Shown here: positions 63,140 to 64,000 of the stretch, in pieces | Layout: each line of letters begins with the position of its first letter | Position numbering within the stretch: the stretch's first letter is position 1 | Source of the DNA: Clostridia bacterium | GTDB taxonomy: Bacteria > Bacillota > Clostridia > Christensenellales > Aristaeellaceae | Assembly (NCBI GenBank): GCA_017543905.1 | Contig: JAFYFC010000029.1 | Coordinates: 1 to 64,000, forward strand | Length of the DNA stretch: 64,000 nt | Direction of reading: 5' to 3' | The notes under the pieces: model-generated | Database searches by the model: none | The model's input: the letters and a program-made list of their open reading frames with translations, nothing else | What the model was told of the DNA's origin: nothing | Position numbers and translations under genes: made by a program

Positions 63140-64000
63140 TTACTGCGCGTATAAATCGTAAAGCTTCATGACTTCCCCGACTGTCCTTACGCCTTCCGAC
63201 GCGCCCACCTCGCTTAACGAGGCCGCCGCCGTGCAGGCCGCCAGCTTCAGAGCTTCGTTTAACGGCATGCCCCTGTAAGCTGCGTACAGGATTCCGGAGC
63301 AGAACGCGTCACCGGCTCCCACGCTGCCCTTTATAAAGCCCTCCGGGAGCCTGAGACTCGCAAGCTCGTAATACGCGCCGCTTTCGTCCATGCCGCAGCC
63401 GAGCTCCGGGCAGTGTATGACCGCCCACGCGGCTACACCAAGCTTTCTGAGCTCCCTAAGCGCCGCAGGCAGGCTCGCCCTGAGCAGTGTTCCGTTTTCG
63501 TCTCTTAGCCTAACGCCGGTGGTTTGCTGCGCCTCCAGCTCGTTTATTATGCAGTAATCCGCGTATCTGAGGGCCGGAGGAACCAGCTTGCAAAAGCGGT
63601 CGCCCGCTTCAGAAACCACGTCGACGGAGGTCTTTATGCCGCGTTTCTGAATGCGGTGCAGAAGACGCGCCATTTTCGTGCCGTACTCCGCGTCCGTCTG
63701 ATCAAGCGCCGGCAGTAAAAGAATGTAGCCGATATGAAAGATATCGGCTTCCAGCTTGTCGAGATCGATATCGTCCTCGCAATAGCGGGCGTTTGCGCCG
63801 GCATATTGGAAAAACGTCCGTTCTTTGGTTACGTTGTTGCTCATAACGGCAGTGAACGAGGTCCTGCCGTCTCGGCGTATCATGGAGGTATCGATATTCG
63901 GATACTTTCCAAGCTCGCTCAGGATAAAATCGCCTTCCGCGTCGCGGCAGGCGAAGCCGGACGCCAGCAAACGCATATCCGGATCGAGGCGCGCCAGATC
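63140..64000 (-). CDS. PfkB-family carbohydrate kinase, N-terminus cut by window edge
   Basis: The frame is open through the window edge; the visible 286 residues lack the start (an internal Met at 63976 is not the start, because in-frame sequence continues upstream and lines up with the family). It contains IIFEL-type middle segments, CIINELEAQQTTG, and the catalytic GSVGAGDAFCSGIL with the Asp base. PfkB enzymes phosphorylate sugars such as ribose, fructose or 2-keto-3-deoxygluconate; the substrate is not determined. It probably forms an operon with the MATE gene 12 bases downstream. Confidence 0.85.
   Translation of the reverse strand, partial: DLARLDPDMRLLASGFACRDAEGDFILSELGKYPNIDTSMIRRDGRTSFTAVMSNNVTKERTFFQYAGANARYCEDDIDLDKLEADIFHIGYILLLPALDQTDAEYGTKMARLLHRIQKRGIKTSVDVVSEAGDRFCKLVPPALRYADYCIINELEAQQTTGVRLRDENGTLLRASLPAALRELRKLGVAAWAVIHCPELGCGMDESGAYYELASLRLPEGFIKGSVGAGDAFCSGILYAAYRGMPLNEALKLAACTAAASLSEVGASEGVRTVGEVMKLYDLYAQ

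Overview
The window looks like a G+C-rich member of the Firmicutes (class Clostridia, possibly Christensenellales-like; the rank below class is a guess). The evidence is: many consensus SigA-type promoters, two T-box leaders, the gene order rpmE / DUF1385 (YqhQ) / prmC / prfA / tsaC, an FtsK/SpoIIIE translocase next to rimO-pgsA-cinA, Lpl-type sugar ABC transporters, and tRNA genes that do not encode CCA. Protein names rest on reading motifs in the translations; no database search was run.

Layout. 1-3.4 kb: an edge-truncated secreted beta-helix protein, an acyl-ACP thioesterase, and an A+T-richer patch with a ribbon-helix-helix protein, a secreted protein and a DUF2442 gene. 3.6-5.5 kb: four tRNA genes (Arg, His, Gln, Lys) divergent from the CCA-adding enzyme. 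5.5-8.2 kb: a serine hydrolase divergent from a PanT-like pantothenate transporter component and coaX. 9-13.3 kb: a T-box leader whose specifier reads as Tyr (UAC) in front of an acyl-CoA ligase and iorAB, which fits regulated salvage of aryl acids into aromatic amino acids. 13.4-16.8 kb: a three-gene operon of secreted SH3-like and metallo-beta-lactamase-fold proteins. 16.9-26.5 kb: one long minus-strand run, often joined by 4-base overlaps: sugar dehydrogenase, small membrane protein, GDPD, PfkB kinase, HMCES-like protein, ribulokinase, tsaC, prfA, prmC, DUF1385. 26.6-32.4 kb: rpmE divergent from ftsK-rimO-pgsA-cinA. 32.5-34.2 kb: a lower-G+C island with a radical SAM protein and a membrane protein. 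34.4-36.5 kb: thrS behind a Thr T-box. 36.6-38.6 kb: two tRNA-Ser genes, a membrane-anchored BRCT protein and a duplicated Cys/His lipoprotein.

38.8-54.8 kb holds two converging carbohydrate-uptake loci. The plus-strand one is a URO-D-like protein with two permeases and a binding protein. The minus-strand one is two permeases and a binding protein followed by a GH127-like protein, a PHP protein, a metallophosphoesterase, a frameshifted GH92 mannosidase and an alpha/alpha-toroid protein. 54.8-61 kb is a separate promoter-driven operon: GH36 alpha-galactosidase, Old-Yellow-Enzyme-type reductase, short-chain dehydrogenase and a fumarate-reductase-like flavoprotein. Its three redox enzymes have the same family composition as the equol and bile-acid reductive pathways, so it may act on a galactosylated small molecule. 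The end of the window has a GNAT acetyltransferase, a MATE transporter and an edge-truncated PfkB kinase.

The most interesting items are the Tyr T-box/aryl-acid operon, the alpha-galactosidase/reductase operon, the URO-D-like protein leading a sugar-transport operon, the membrane-anchored BRCT protein and the broken GH92 gene. I saw no CRISPR array, rRNA, complete transposase or prophage.
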